DNA of 58,345 bases from an uncultured Pedobacter sp. (GCA_946478755.1 CAMLDJ010000004.1:1-58345), one strand, 5' to 3'. Shown: positions 1 to 9,709, numbered from the stretch's first letter. Notes: generated from the letters alone by a model not told the origin. Translations and numbers: made by a program.

Positions 1-1413
1 CAAACAGGCCTCAACCAATACTTTAGCCCGGATGGTTAGCGATATCGCATTTAAAAGCGAGCTTACGCCGGTGGAATAAAAAATCTGCGTGAGGGTAAAG
101 CGGCCAAATAGATTACAAAAGGTGGCAATGATGGCAAAGCCAACATAGATAAAACCCGTGGTGAGGATCATTCTGTATCTTTTGGTTTTCTCATCGAGCA
201 TTTTCCATACCATAATGCCATAGGCAACGGAGCTGGTGGTTAAGAACAGCAGCAGCCAGCGCTGGTATCTTGGCGGCATACCCAAAAGGCGTAAGAAAAC
301 CGGAGCAAGAAGAAGTACTACAAATATGCACCAATAGTAAAATAACTTTGTGCCTAGCTTTTTACGGAAAAATACAGTGAGCAAAATGGCCAGAATAATC
401 TCTACAGCTTCTATGTAAAGTGCGGGCGCCCTCAGATCGAATATAGGGGCCAATGCAAAGAGCATGATAAAAGTAATTAAATAAGGCTGCGGACTGACCA
501 TTGAAAAACCATCAAGGGTTTCTAAACGGCCCCGCTGTTTTACGCTTCTAAAATTGAAGAATACCCAAAAGAAGAATATGGTACAGGTAAAAAGTAATAA
601 CAACCGGCTGCTCCTGGTGTACACAAAATAATAGCCAGATATTTCTTGTTCTCCCTTAATAAACCTACGGAAGCCCATGCTTTTATTAGCCCGTCTGTTT
701 ACCGTTTCCCATAAATAACGGCGCTCTTTACCAAAAGCTTTAATGCTTACGGCATCGAGCTGACTATCGGTAAGGTACATCAACTCTTTAATATTGATGA
801 GGTTAGAAGAGGTTCTGGCCTGAAGGTTATTAATGGATAAAGTAGTCGTTTTTAGTAGACTATCCATCACAATACGTTTCTTCTTTAACTCTGCAAACTG
901 CTCTTTAAACATAGCCTGTATGGCAGGTTCCGTAAATACTTTAATCAGTACAGTATCTTTACGCAGGTTAAGAATTTCTGTTTTTAAAGCCCACAACTCC
1001 TTTTCATATTCATCAAGGTCTGATAAACAATCTTTATTATTGCTCTGTAGTTCTTCCAGTAGAGTTTCGTCCATCAGCAGATTTTGCAGGTTAGGCGATC
1101 TGTCACTTTGCGTTAACCGGCTTTTGAGCAGCGTCAGTGCAGCTTCATCCTGCGTTAAATGTGCTTCTATTGGCTTAAGTTTTTTAAATGAGCCAATAGT
1201 AACCGGAACTTTATTTATGGTTTCAAATACTTTTTCGAGGTGCGCAAGATAATCGCCTTTGGTCAATGTAGCAGAGTCGGATAGAATAGATACATCCTGA
1301 CCCTTATCTACAGGTTTATCTTTCTGCGCAAACACATGGCCAGAAAAAAATAGGATAAGAAGTAAAGATATTAAGTTCCGTATGGCTGGGTAAAAAGAAT
1401 TTCGTGTTATCAT
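1..1413 (-). CDS. MscS-like mechanosensitive channel, N-terminal part (runs off the window)
   Basis: An open frame without stops runs from an ATG at 1413 to the left edge, giving 471 residues; the stop lies outside the window. It opens with a signal peptide (about 29 residues, ending VFAQ), then a periplasmic, partly helical region of about 200 residues rich in Leu, Lys and Glu, then at least five or six hydrophobic segments in the visible second half. A long periplasmic domain followed by several membrane helices is the usual front half of large MscS-family channels, whose pore domain would be off the window. The family call is therefore an inference from architecture; another multi-pass envelope protein is possible. 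It is transcribed away from the rest of the window. Confidence 0.55.
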   Translation of the reverse strand, partial: MITRNSFYPAIRNLISLLLILFFSGHVFAQKDKPVDKGQDVSILSDSATLTKGDYLAHLEKVFETINKVPVTIGSFKKLKPIEAHLTQDEAALTLLKSRLTQSDRSPNLQNLLMDETLLEELQSNNKDCLSDLDEYEKELWALKTEILNLRKDTVLIKVFTEPAIQAMFKEQFAELKKKRIVMDSLLKTTTLSINNLQARTSSNLINIKELMYLTDSQLDAVSIKAFGKERRYLWETVNRRANKSMGFRRFIKGEQEISGYYFVYTRSSRLLLLFTCTIFFFWVFFNFRSVKQRGRLETLDGFSMVSPQPYLITFIMLFALAPIFDLRAPALYIEAVEIILAILLTVFFRKKLGTKLFYYWCIFVVLLLAPVFLRLLGMPPRYQRWLLLFLTTSSVAYGIMVWKMLDEKTKRYRMILTTGFIYVGFAIIATFCNLFGRFTLTQIFYSTGVSSLLNAISLTIRAKVLVEACL

Positions 1414-1449
1414 TGAGCTTAAGCAGTATTGGGAGATATCCTTTTTTAA

Positions 1450-1623
1450 GGATATAGGTTGCCAAAAATAAGGATTAGAATTGATTTTACAGCCAGTGGC
1501 CGCGAAACCAGGTACCGTTTTATAGATAACGAACTTGTTTTTACTTATATGGAAACGTTAACGCGGGTGCAGGACAGCAAACCAGGGCAAGCTATGATGT
1601 TTAAAGCGAAAGGTAACGGTTGA
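1450..1623 (+). pseudogene. Short orphan coding fragment in the gap 1414-1727
   Basis: Between two minus-strand genes, the plus strand has a stop-free stretch (stop TAA at 1447-1449, end TGA at 1621-1623) encoding about 57 residues with normal protein composition, ending in TYMETLTRVQDSKPGQ and a short KAKGNG tail. There is no ATG near its front and no signal peptide. It may be the C-terminal remnant of a deleted gene. A second short protein-like stretch follows at about 1645-1705 in another frame. Nothing else was recognised in this gap. Confidence 0.3.
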
Positions 1624-1727
1624 AGATATTAATACCTGAAAGAGGATATGCCTGCTGCAGTTGGCCATGGTACTTTGCCACAACGCGCGCCTTATCTTTT
1701 TAAATGTTAAACAGAGGATGATTAGTT

Positions 1728-2180
1728 TTATTCCTTTGTGAGGTAGATATTCATCACGCCTCTTGCTGCAATTTGGTTAGTTTCATAAATAAGCGATTGT
1801 TTATCCGTTACGTCAGCACTAATCCACATGTACTGATCAGTCTGTGCCGCAATGCTCCAATCAGTCTGTGCGGCAAAATTAGGATTGCTAAAAGTGAGGA
1901 TACGGTTATCTGCATTTCGTCTCAGAATATAGTCTGAAAACTTTACCGATGTATTAATGTCAGTAGAAACTTTTACCTGTTTATCATCGAATGTCCAGTA
2001 CGATTTTACGGCATCTGCCACGATATGACTAACTATGATTCCCGAAGAATTATAAAGCTCGAGGTCATACCCACCTGTCGACCATTTGCCATTCAGGGTT
2101 TCATTCGTAGTATGATCAGTGTCTTTTTTGCAACCCGATATATTGACTATGATACATAACAAAAATAAAATATGTTTCAT
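1728..2180 (-). CDS. Small lipoprotein, lipocalin-like
   Basis: A 150-residue protein. The N-terminus is a short lipoprotein signal with lipobox NISGC (Cys17) followed by KK, typical of Bacteroidota lipoproteins. After a short linker comes LNGKWS, the opening seen in many lipocalin-like (DUF-type) lipoproteins, and then a sequence with alternating beta-strand character (YWTFDDKQVKVS, ILTFSNPN, SLIYETN). It would be anchored in the membrane facing the periplasm or cell surface. No catalytic residues are recognisable. The neighbouring plus-strand gene at 2355 is also a small lipoprotein but not a clear paralogue. The function is unknown. Confidence 0.6.
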   Translation of the reverse strand: MKHILFLLCIIVNISGCKKDTDHTTNETLNGKWSTGGYDLELYNSSGIIVSHIVADAVKSYWTFDDKQVKVSTDINTSVKFSDYILRRNADNRILTFSNPNFAAQTDWSIAAQTDQYMWISADVTDKQSLIYETNQIAARGVMNIYLTKE

Positions 2181-2354
2181 ACCTGGCCTTTAGATGATTG
2201 AAGTTAAATAAACCAAAACGAATCCGCAAATCTAATATATGCGTTAGCCTATCTGTAATCTGTAGTTGAATTGGCACATTTAAGTTTATTTACCTCGGCT
2301 TGTAGCAAGTAACGCTATATACACGTTTATACCTTAAATTAACACTAGGCATTA

Positions 2355-3023
2355 ATGAAAAAAATCTTACCAATTTTGCTCGTATTATTTTGCATCGCCG
2401 GATGTAAAAAGGAAAAACAGGGAAATTATTCTGAAACCATAACCAAAGGAGAAAAATGGGGAATAAAGATAGGCAGCTCACATGCTGAAGTATACACCCA
2501 ACTGCAAAAGGCAGGATCAAGCCTCGACTTTCAGCATGTAGCAATTTTTGGCCACAAGCCTTATAGTTCGCCAGAAAGCCTGGGCCAACTTCTTCCTTAT
2601 TATTATGCGCTTACTGTTTATAACAATACCGGAACTTTAGACCGTGTAGTGCTGTTTTTTAGCGGAGATAAAGTGCAGCAGATTGCCACGGGCGGTGGCC
2701 TCACCACACCAGTAAGCAAATGGCCAGAAAATGTGACTGATGATACCGCAATAAAAGTTGATGACCCTGTTTCAGGTTTAACAGCAAAGCTGATCAAAAT
2801 CCATCAGTTACCAGCCTATGCAACTTATGGATTTGTACTTTCCGATAAACCATTAAACAAACCCTACGATCCGGATATGAATAATCACGATGACTGGCAG
2901 TTTGGTTTTTCAAACTTTGTAAGTGCAAGCACCAGCGGATCTTCAACAGTAGCCCTTCATTTCAAGGCAAGTAAGCTGGAAAGTATAGACCACGATTATC
3001 GCGAGGGGCAAATATTTAATTGA
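2355..3023 (+). CDS. Hypothetical lipoprotein
   Basis: A 222-residue protein starting at ATG 2355 with a lipoprotein signal peptide: hydrophobic core, lipobox CIAGC with the lipidated Cys at residue 17, followed by KKEKQ. The mature part has a compact globular composition with GIKIGSSHAEVYTQLQ near its start, which resembles the SmpA/BamE-like or SH3-like 'how it binds' repeats only loosely. No assignment is made. It is divergent from the lipoprotein gene at 1728-2180, and the 174-bp AT-rich gap between them probably holds both promoters. The function is unknown. Confidence 0.6.
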   Translation: MKKILPILLVLFCIAGCKKEKQGNYSETITKGEKWGIKIGSSHAEVYTQLQKAGSSLDFQHVAIFGHKPYSSPESLGQLLPYYYALTVYNNTGTLDRVVLFFSGDKVQQIATGGGLTTPVSKWPENVTDDTAIKVDDPVSGLTAKLIKIHQLPAYATYGFVLSDKPLNKPYDPDMNNHDDWQFGFSNFVSASTSGSSTVALHFKASKLESIDHDYREGQIFN

Positions 3024-3032
3024 TTCGAAAGT

Positions 3033-3157
3033 ATCGTCATCCCGATCCCGAAGATTCGGGAAGAGATCTTTAAATTTGATTTCAATAACATGGTTCAAAG
3101 ATCTCTCCTCCGAAGGAGTTCCTTTGGAACACTCCGCAGTGTTTCGGAGATGACGAT
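3033..3157. repeat. Extragenic inverted-repeat element, 125 bp
   Basis: The gap 3024-3345 contains an element whose ends are perfect inverted repeats, ATCGTCAT (3033-3040) and ATGACGAT (3150-3157). Inside are small hairpins such as TCCCGAAGATTCGGGA. A core of about 43 bp around 3096-3138 (AAGATCTCTCCTCCGAAGGA and onward) recurs nearly unchanged in the element at 56580-56684. No ORF is present. The rest of the gap up to 3345 holds no recognisable gene. Confidence 0.75.
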
Positions 3158-3345
3158 CATTCCATTGGAGTCTGTTGATGGTCGCTTGTCGCAGGGCTTA
3201 AGCTGTTTCGATAAGCTCTCCGTAGGAGTCCTTTGGACAACATAACATCGTCTGAGGTGAAACGCCTTTATGGTACAACCTCGTTTTTTTTAATATAAAT
3301 TATACTAGCGATGCATGTGCATCATTTATAAATTTAACGTATCCA

Positions 3346-3855
3346 TTAAATTAACGGGTCGGAATCCTGATTGCGGGGATTGTGCTCTGGAAAACTATTC
3401 TTATCGAAATGATGGTGACGGTAAAAGTTTGCACGGTCAACCTCTACAATTTCATCTTCCATCCGCAACGCCGCCGGACTTCCAATTACGCTGCGGATCT
3501 GGTTCTCCAATTCAGGGGTAACCTCACCAATAATATATCTCGGCATTGCCCTGAACTGATCTTGGTGGATATCGGGTAAAATAACTTCTTTTTTCTCTTC
3601 GCCTAAATTTGCGAGCCCGATGGGTATCAGCACAGCCTTTTCCTCCAAATCTTCGCCCATATCGGCAAGCTCCACAATAACGTAGCGTATCGTATTTTGC
3701 TCGGGATCAAATAGGAGGTCGCGCACCTTTCCAACCGAATCGCCGGCTTCATTTCTTACTGGCCAACCTTTAATGTCTGCCTCGCCGGCTGTTAATTGAT
3801 AACTACTTTTTGAGAGCTCTTCTAAATTGCTGTATACAATAGTTCCTGAATCCAT
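3346..3855 (-). CDS. PRC-barrel domain protein
   Basis: A 169-residue soluble protein starting at ATG 3855. Residues about 20-75 contain a PRC-barrel-like strand pattern: DIKGWPVRNEAGDSVGKVRD, then NTIRYVIVELADMG and AVLIPIGLANLG, matching the beta-barrel fold found in ribosome maturation protein RimM and photosystem H subunits. In soil Bacteroidota, free-standing PRC-barrel proteins of this size are common near stress genes, where they are thought to bind partner proteins. The C-terminus is His/Asp-rich (YRHHHFDKNSFPEHNPRNQD). There is no signal peptide, so it is cytoplasmic. The role is not known. Confidence 0.75.
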   Translation of the reverse strand: MDSGTIVYSNLEELSKSSYQLTAGEADIKGWPVRNEAGDSVGKVRDLLFDPEQNTIRYVIVELADMGEDLEEKAVLIPIGLANLGEEKKEVILPDIHQDQFRAMPRYIIGEVTPELENQIRSVIGSPAALRMEDEIVEVDRANFYRHHHFDKNSFPEHNPRNQDSDPLI

Positions 3856-4141
3856 AATTGCTTTTTTTAAAGGGGCTATTAATAACGATGCCCACTTTTA
3901 CAACAAGTTTTTCAGGAGATGGTTTTTATGCTAAGACGCCAGGGTACAAAAATAGGGCGGCTAAAACAAATAGCGTAAAGTAGGTAATTAATGGTAAATA
4001 TTTGTGATCTAGTGTTTTGTGTTGACATTAAAAGATGTGGAAAGCAACAAAAATATTAATCGAAAATATTTTTTTTATCAGGCGGCAAGCATACTGTTTA
4101 ACGATTATTTTGTATAATCGTTAAAATAGAATCAGAAGTTA

Positions 4142-4432
4142 ATGAAGAATATAGCTGAATTTAGAATGTCATTAAAAGAAGATAGACCCGATAGTAACAT
4201 GTCGGTTCAATTGCGCGCACTCTGGTACGATGCAAAAGGAGACTGGCATACGGCACATCACCAGGTCGACCATTTGGGCGATGTTGCCTCTGCCCGCATC
4301 CATGCTTACCTGCACCGCAAAGAAGGCGATATTTGGAATGCCGATTATTGGTATACTAAAGCTGGCGAAAAAAGGCCACAATTAACATTAGATCAGGAAT
4401 GGGAAGAATTGGTACAGCGTTTTTTATCATGA
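4142..4432 (+). CDS. Small conserved helical protein
   Basis: A 96-residue protein starting at ATG 4142. It is rich in Trp, His, Asp and Ala with a pattern like a helical hairpin repeat (LWYDAKGDWHTAHHQVDHLG, then ARIHAYLHRKEGDIWNADYW). This HAYLHR-EGD-NA-YWY signature is familiar from small conserved proteins of unknown function in Bacteroidota. There is no signal peptide or membrane segment. It is preceded by an AT-rich stretch of about 290 bp likely to carry its promoter. The function is unknown. Confidence 0.65.
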   Translation: MKNIAEFRMSLKEDRPDSNMSVQLRALWYDAKGDWHTAHHQVDHLGDVASARIHAYLHRKEGDIWNADYWYTKAGEKRPQLTLDQEWEELVQRFLS

Positions 4433-4534
4433 TGGGTGTAAATTACCTATCATTTAGCTCAGGCCATAACTAATGGTAAGCTGGGGAGATAATACCTGAA
4501 AACAATATTAATCTCCCAAAATCTCCAGTCATTT

Positions 4535-6808
4535 TTATTTCGCAGGCATTTTAAATGATGGGGGAAGCGACGCTTCATCCGCTGCCCATAGTTTATTCGG
4601 ACGTTTGCCCATTACCAGCTCCAATTTGCCCCCTTTCATCAAATCTTCGTGAGCAAACCACGATTTATTCCATACTTGTCCGTTCAGTTTAGCCGATTGA
4701 ATGTATTTATTTCCAGGAGAATAGTTTATACAGTTCAACTCAAACTTTTTGCCATTTCCCAGATCAAGTTTTACGTTGGCAAAAGTGGGGCTGCCAATTA
4801 CATACATGGGTAAGCCTGGGGTTATCGGGTAAAAACCCATCTGCGAAAACACTACAAAAGAAGTAAGGCCGCCGCCATCTTCATCGCCAGGAATACCCAT
4901 TAAATCGTTACGGAACCACTGACTTAATAAACTCCTTACCCTTTTTTGCGTGCGCCAGGGCTGTCCCGCATAATTGTACAGATAAGGAATATGCATGGCA
5001 GGTTCATTACCCATAGAAAACTGTCCAACATTACCCGTATGATCGGGCAACTGCGAATAAAAATCAAACCTGCTTTTCCCAAGCGGTGTATTATACATTT
5101 TCTCCAGTTCATCAACAAAAGCCTGCTTGCCGCCAATCATATTTACCAAATCGCCCAGGTTGTGCAATACATCCCATCGGTAAAGCCAGCCATTGTTTTC
5201 GTCGTAAGTTTCTCTGGCACCAAGTCCGCCCGAAAAGCGGTAATCCAGCGGTTTAATAAATTTACCTTCCGCATCTTTCGGATGAAAAAATCTGGTGTCC
5301 GGATTAAACACCGTATGGTAGCTGCTACTTTTATCTAAAAAGTATTTGGCTTCGTCGGTTTTACCCAATTGCTGAGCAATATTGCCCAGGCACCATTCAT
5401 CATAAACCGTACCCAGGGTAACAGCTATCGGTTGGCGTTTTTCAAAACCATGAACTTCTGCTGCAGTTTCTTTTTCGCCTTCAGGTAAAGCAGGGAAATA
5501 GCCCTTGTCTTTAAAAAACTGATCTAAAACACCTGCTTTTTTTGAAGACCACGGGGCCAGGGTTTTTTCGGTAATGGCTGCTTTACAATACTGATAAGCT
5601 TCATTAAGATTAAAATTTCTCAAACCCTTGTTATAAGCATCAATTACGGTGGCCACGCCATGATTGCTGTTCATCCTCCGGCTATCACCAGTTACCTCCG
5701 GAAAAGTTGGCATCCAATGGTCTTTCATCTGTTGTGCCATTCGCAGGTAGGAATTAATCATATCGCCTTCCATTTTTGGCTCAATAATCACACGGAGTGG
5801 ATGTGTTGCCCGGTAGGTATCCCAAATCCAGTCATCAGTAAAAAATGGCATGCCATTATCATTGTGCACTTTTCCGTCGAAGGCACTAAAATACTTTCCA
5901 TCTTCAGATAAGCTGATCATTCTTTCGTAAGTGCGATAAAGGGATGTGTAAAATATGGTTTTGGCTGTTTCATCGGTGCCTGTTACCATGATCTTTCCAA
6001 GTGTGGCATTCCAGATATTCTTTCCTGTCTGCGCCACCTGGTTCAGGTTATAATCTTTGATTTCTCGACGGAGATTGTGTTTTGCCTGTTCTTCACTGAT
6101 AAATGATATGCCATAACGTGCTTTAATCTGCTTGGTTTGAGCGGGAAATTTTAAAATAAGATAAGCATCACGGCCGGAAGCAGACTGTTCCCTAGCATCA
6201 ATTTTGGTTCCATCATGCTTGCCTGATTCAACGGGTGTTAAATCAGTTTCGAAGTAGAGGTAAACTTTGGTATTATTGTCTAGTTTCTGAAAACCACTTA
6301 CCACATTTTGGCTCACCTTTAGCGCCCCGTTTCTGGTGTTTAAAACGAGGTAAGCCGGAGCATTTGCCTGCGAAAAGTTGAGCGCATATATCCCCGCTTG
6401 GTGAGATGGCGCAAATTGTACATTTATCCCAAAATCATCGAGGTCAACCTCGTAATAATAAGGTTTAATCACCTCATTGTCGTAGCCATAAGAAATTACG
6501 TTACCCACATTTTTGAGGTCGCCCTGAAAAGGACTCAGATTAAAGGCCGAGCTGCCCCGGTGGCTGGTAATCACAATAGGTAAACCAGCTATCGTATTGC
6601 TGGTAAAATTATCACGCTCCGGATAAACCCGCAATAAGCTGTTAGGTAAATGAACAGTAGGATAAGTGGGTACAAGTAAATGGCTAATGTTACCAATGTA
6701 TGGATTAACATAGTCTACGGGTTGTTTTTTAGCTTGTGCATGTGCAAAATTGATACAAGCTATTAGCAAAAATATTGTGCTCAATAAACAATATGTATAT
6801 TTTTTCAT
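4535..6808 (-). CDS. GH92 family glycoside hydrolase (alpha-mannosidase-like), secreted
   Basis: A 757-residue protein from the ATG at 6808. An in-frame start 36 bp further up would place 12 extra residues before the signal peptide and is rejected. The signal peptide ends AHAQ. Mature sequence starts with VDYVNPYIGN, the N-terminal beta-sandwich signature of GH92, and the C-terminal part holds the classical block GIPGDEDGGGLTSFVVFSQM, GFYPITPGLPMYVIGSP and an HxD region before GGKLELVMG. GH92 enzymes are Ca2+-dependent exo-alpha-mannosidases that release mannose from glycans. Usual catalytic residues (a Glu near the middle and the Asp pair in GDED) appear present. It stands alone rather than in a susC/susD locus. 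The exact linkage specificity cannot be told. Confidence 0.88.
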   Translation of the reverse strand: MKKYTYCLLSTIFLLIACINFAHAQAKKQPVDYVNPYIGNISHLLVPTYPTVHLPNSLLRVYPERDNFTSNTIAGLPIVITSHRGSSAFNLSPFQGDLKNVGNVISYGYDNEVIKPYYYEVDLDDFGINVQFAPSHQAGIYALNFSQANAPAYLVLNTRNGALKVSQNVVSGFQKLDNNTKVYLYFETDLTPVESGKHDGTKIDAREQSASGRDAYLILKFPAQTKQIKARYGISFISEEQAKHNLRREIKDYNLNQVAQTGKNIWNATLGKIMVTGTDETAKTIFYTSLYRTYERMISLSEDGKYFSAFDGKVHNDNGMPFFTDDWIWDTYRATHPLRVIIEPKMEGDMINSYLRMAQQMKDHWMPTFPEVTGDSRRMNSNHGVATVIDAYNKGLRNFNLNEAYQYCKAAITEKTLAPWSSKKAGVLDQFFKDKGYFPALPEGEKETAAEVHGFEKRQPIAVTLGTVYDEWCLGNIAQQLGKTDEAKYFLDKSSSYHTVFNPDTRFFHPKDAEGKFIKPLDYRFSGGLGARETYDENNGWLYRWDVLHNLGDLVNMIGGKQAFVDELEKMYNTPLGKSRFDFYSQLPDHTGNVGQFSMGNEPAMHIPYLYNYAGQPWRTQKRVRSLLSQWFRNDLMGIPGDEDGGGLTSFVVFSQMGFYPITPGLPMYVIGSPTFANVKLDLGNGKKFELNCINYSPGNKYIQSAKLNGQVWNKSWFAHEDLMKGGKLELVMGKRPNKLWAADEASLPPSFKMPAK

Positions 6809-7086
6809 TTCAAGAATTTCGATTAGATGTGACAAACATAACATTTTTCAAAAACGATATTTAACGCTGACGAGTTGCCGACTGTATCATTAATGATGTA
6901 AATCTTTTTAATCTGCTTATAACAGTAAAACGATTTATCAAATCTAAAGGAAATGATCAGTTTACCAAAAAAGCAAAAACAGAAAATGCCCTTTACTATT
7001 TGGCCTGTTTGCATTTTATTAGGTTAATTACAATGCCTGGTGCCAAAAAAATAGGTTATGGCTTAAGCATAAGTAGAGGTATAAAC

Positions 7087-7119
7087 AAAAAAGAGCGATG
7101 AATAGATTTCATCGCTCTT
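7087..7119 (-). terminator. Rho-independent terminator of the GIN-domain gene
   Basis: On the minus strand a stem of 11 bp (AAGAGCGATGA against TCATCGCTCTT, loop about 7 nt) is followed by a run of T. It lies just downstream of the stop at 7141. The rest of the gap 6809-7140 is AT-rich and shows no gene. Confidence 0.8.
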
Positions 7120-7140
7120 CGAATGTTGGATTTTTATTTA

Positions 7141-7740
7141 TTATTTTGCTAATGAAGCAGTTTGTTCTGTACCAGTTACTGGTGAGCTCATTTGTGTTTT
7201 CATTGCTGCAAATCTGTCTAGGTTCAATTTTGGTGTGCTTCCCATTACTAAGATATGCTCTCCGGTAGCTCCGCTTAATTTTAAATCTGCACGGTCTTCA
7301 ATTACCGTATATAAACTTTCTGTATCTGAATCGATTTCGGCAACCGCATTTCCTTTTAAGAATAACTGAAGATATTTAGCATCTAATTTGCCTGCTGTTT
7401 TTACTACGGCATTTTCAGAAGCCTGTACTCTGGAAATATGGTTTACATAAACTGTAATCTTAGCCGTATTTCTATCTGCCGAAGTGATTTTTAATGCATG
7501 TCCATCTTGGATCACTTTTACTTTACCGGTATTATCCTCATTGTAGCTTACACTTTCTTTTTCTCCTTGTATCAATGTAATTTCTACATTTCCGCTTACA
7601 ATAACCTGGCTGATGTTTTTAGGTGCCGACATTTTGATTGGCTGTTTCTCTCCCGCCATTACACTTGTTGAGAAAATAGAAGAAGTTAAAACGATAGCTG
7701 CTAATACTGATTTTGTTAGGGTTTTGATTGAGGTTTTCAT
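7141..7740 (-). CDS. GIN-domain (DUF2807-type) exported protein
   Basis: A 199-residue protein with a clear signal peptide (ending SVMAG, about 30 residues). The mature part begins with ISQVIVSGNVEITLIQGE, the typical opening of the GIN/DUF2807 'head' domain: short beta strands with alternating V/I and G/D/N, here continuing as VQASENAVVKTAGKLDAKYLQ. Such domains form a right-handed beta helix and are found in Bacteroidota surface or periplasmic proteins. The ligand is unknown. The protein is shorter than the usual 230-250 residues, and the last 20 residues are low-complexity. It has its own terminator, so it is probably monocistronic. Confidence 0.75.
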   Translation of the reverse strand: MKTSIKTLTKSVLAAIVLTSSIFSTSVMAGEKQPIKMSAPKNISQVIVSGNVEITLIQGEKESVSYNEDNTGKVKVIQDGHALKITSADRNTAKITVYVNHISRVQASENAVVKTAGKLDAKYLQLFLKGNAVAEIDSDTESLYTVIEDRADLKLSGATGEHILVMGSTPKLNLDRFAAMKTQMSSPVTGTEQTASLAK

Positions 7741-8076
7741 AATGCTGTTATTTATATTTTTTAATTAATATTTTGTGATTGTTTTGTAGATAAGACACCA
7801 CCATGGCCAAAACGTTGCAGCAGAAAACCCTCAATTATACCAACACAGCTTAATTCTCGACCAACGGGTTTAAAAATCGGGCGAAAAGGAGTTCATTTTA
7901 TGGATGAATCTGTGACTTAATTCTAAATACGGCATTACTGTTAACAAGCTTTAAATTAAAATTACCATACAGATACAGATAGATCTTTTTGAGGGATAAT
8001 TTATTTCATAAAAATCAATATTAGTGATAGGATTTTTATGCAATGATGGGATGCGAAGAATCGTCATCCGATAGCT
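7741..8076. other. AT-rich gap upstream of the GIN gene
   Basis: This gap of about 330 bp has no convincing ORF or RNA. It holds the probable promoter of the minus-strand GIN-domain gene on its left. On its right it holds the left half of an extragenic repeat (ATCGTCAT at 8060-8067) that is cut by the IS starting at 8077. Confidence 0.5.
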
Positions 8077-9709
8077 CCTAAAATCCGCATGTCTGTCGTA
8101 ATCTGAATATTACTAGTTCTAAAAATGAATATCACCTGATTTTATTCCGCGATAATTATATTTATAGGCGGAAGTTCATTTTTGATTGGCATTTCTGAAC
8201 AGATTTGGGGTCGAAATTTTATTTTAGGCATAAAAATGAAATAGACATCCCCTCCTGGCTATATTTCAGGTAACATATTAGCGCTAAGTATTTCTTTTAG
8301 TGATCCTGATGCTATGGGTAGCCATGATCTATTGAGTAAATTCTTAATTTCAGCTGTCTGCCCTGCCTAACCCACCTGGCTGGCCGGATGATGAATCTAA
8401 AAAGAAACTTTTTTAGTCTGAAACACGGCTTCAGCGTTTTTACCTTTTGTGAAAAATAATCAATGATTTTATTATATATGTTTCTGCAGACCGCTGTAAA
8501 ATATAGGAAAACCAGGTTTTTGTTCAGTGTAGAGAAAGGCATGTTATTCCATCCAAAATCATTTTTAAGGATATCAAATTGCCGCTCCATCGTCCCTCTC
8601 TGGTTATAAAAATGGACAAGGGCAACAACATCCGTTTCGAAGTTGTTAGTTAGGATCCCCCTGTATTCATAGGCATCCTGGGTAATCAAATCTACCTGGC
8701 CATCTTTTTTCAATCTCCGTTTGGCAATTAGCCTATATGTCTGTGGCTGTTGATTTTGTTCCCTGGCCTGGTTTATAAAGGGAAGAATGTCCGTGTACCC
8801 TACTTCCACTAGGCCATTTTTGTCCTCCATCACTTTCCAGTTGCAAATTTGCGGAAAATATTTCTCGACATAGCTGTTTCTGCATCCTATGTAAAAGTGT
8901 TCTACCTTCTGTTGTAGGAAAGTAACCACCTCATACTGGTAGGATGCTGCATCTGCCCGAAAGTTTTTAATCTTTTTTACTTTCTTTGTTTCAAGCAGAT
9001 TAAAAATTCTTTCGAGCGTATCCCTTTGAAATGACTTTGCATCAGAATTTCCATTTCTGTTTTCGATATAAAGTACAAATTGCTCATTGACGGTACAAAC
9101 ACCTGGCTGATAGCCATAATCTCTTTTGTAGGTCATTTTACTGTCCTGTTTTTCATTAAAAATGATCGTGTTATCATAATCAAGGGTAAGTTCCTGGGAA
9201 TCAAGAACCCCGATCTTTTTGAGGACTTCCAGATTAAAGTTCTCAAGGGTCCGGTTGGTACAATATTGATGTGTAGCCACACCCCGCTTGGTTACACAGG
9301 TTTTTGTTTCTGCGGCAAGCCCGGAGAGTCTTCTCAAAACAGTATCGGGGCTTGCCAGTCTAAGATAGGGATTGTCGACAAAATGACTTTTTAAGTGGGT
9401 ATGGAGATCTTCAACACTATCGCCGCCACAGAGAAAAACAGATTTAAGGGAGTAGAAAACATCCTTCCAGGAATACTTGCTTTGGGCAGCAACGCAGGGC
9501 AGATGTGCATGGCAAAGTTTATCGATTTCTAATTTGTTTAAGTAGTCAAAAACAAAATTTATGCCTCCGAAAGAGGATATTGGATTTGAATTTATTATTT
9601 TCACAGCAGTAATATTGGTCAACACTAATTTAAGTGAATATTACCTTGCTGCAAAACATTATTTATCAAGGTTTTGCAGCATTTTTTTTTATAACATGCG
9701 GACATTAGG
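8077..9709 (-). mobile_element. IS1380-family insertion sequence, complete, 1633 bp
   Basis: The ends are imperfect inverted repeats: CCTAAAATCCGCATG at 8077-8091 and the complement of CCTAATGTCCGCATG at 9695-9709 (13 of 15 match). Both are flanked by the 4-bp direct repeat AGCT (8073-8076 and 9710-9713). Ends beginning with CC, a 4-bp target duplication, the length and a single transposase ORF agree with the IS1380 family. The target duplication is intact, consistent with a simple insertion without later rearrangement. Confidence 0.9.
8312..9625 (-). CDS. IS1380-family DDE transposase
   Basis: A 437-residue transposase filling most of the IS. It starts at GTG 9625 (or the adjacent TTG), since no early ATG exists. 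The order is the IS1380 one: an N-terminal segment ISSFGGINFVFDYLNKL, a catalytic core with LTLDYDNTIIF (first Asp region), NFRADAASYQ (second Asp) and, in the C-terminal part, HFYNQRGTMERQFDILKNDF carrying the final Glu, followed by the basic C-terminus KKFLFRFIIRPARW. The frame is uninterrupted, so the protein may be active. It catalyses excision and integration of the surrounding element. Confidence 0.88.
   Translation of the reverse strand: MLTNITAVKIINSNPISSFGGINFVFDYLNKLEIDKLCHAHLPCVAAQSKYSWKDVFYSLKSVFLCGGDSVEDLHTHLKSHFVDNPYLRLASPDTVLRRLSGLAAETKTCVTKRGVATHQYCTNRTLENFNLEVLKKIGVLDSQELTLDYDNTIIFNEKQDSKMTYKRDYGYQPGVCTVNEQFVLYIENRNGNSDAKSFQRDTLERIFNLLETKKVKKIKNFRADAASYQYEVVTFLQQKVEHFYIGCRNSYVEKYFPQICNWKVMEDKNGLVEVGYTDILPFINQAREQNQQPQTYRLIAKRRLKKDGQVDLITQDAYEYRGILTNNFETDVVALVHFYNQRGTMERQFDILKNDFGWNNMPFSTLNKNLVFLYFTAVCRNIYNKIIDYFSQKVKTLKPCFRLKKFLFRFIIRPARWVRQGRQLKLRIYSIDHGYP

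Noticed and set aside
833..1252. Open frame of 139 residues on the plus strand
   Set aside because: Opposite-strand shadow of the MscS-like gene running 1413 to the edge; Ser/Cys-rich composition and no start context.
4936..6583. Several open frames on both strands inside the GH92 gene
   Set aside because: They lie wholly inside a clearly coding frame with family motifs and have biased, non-protein composition.
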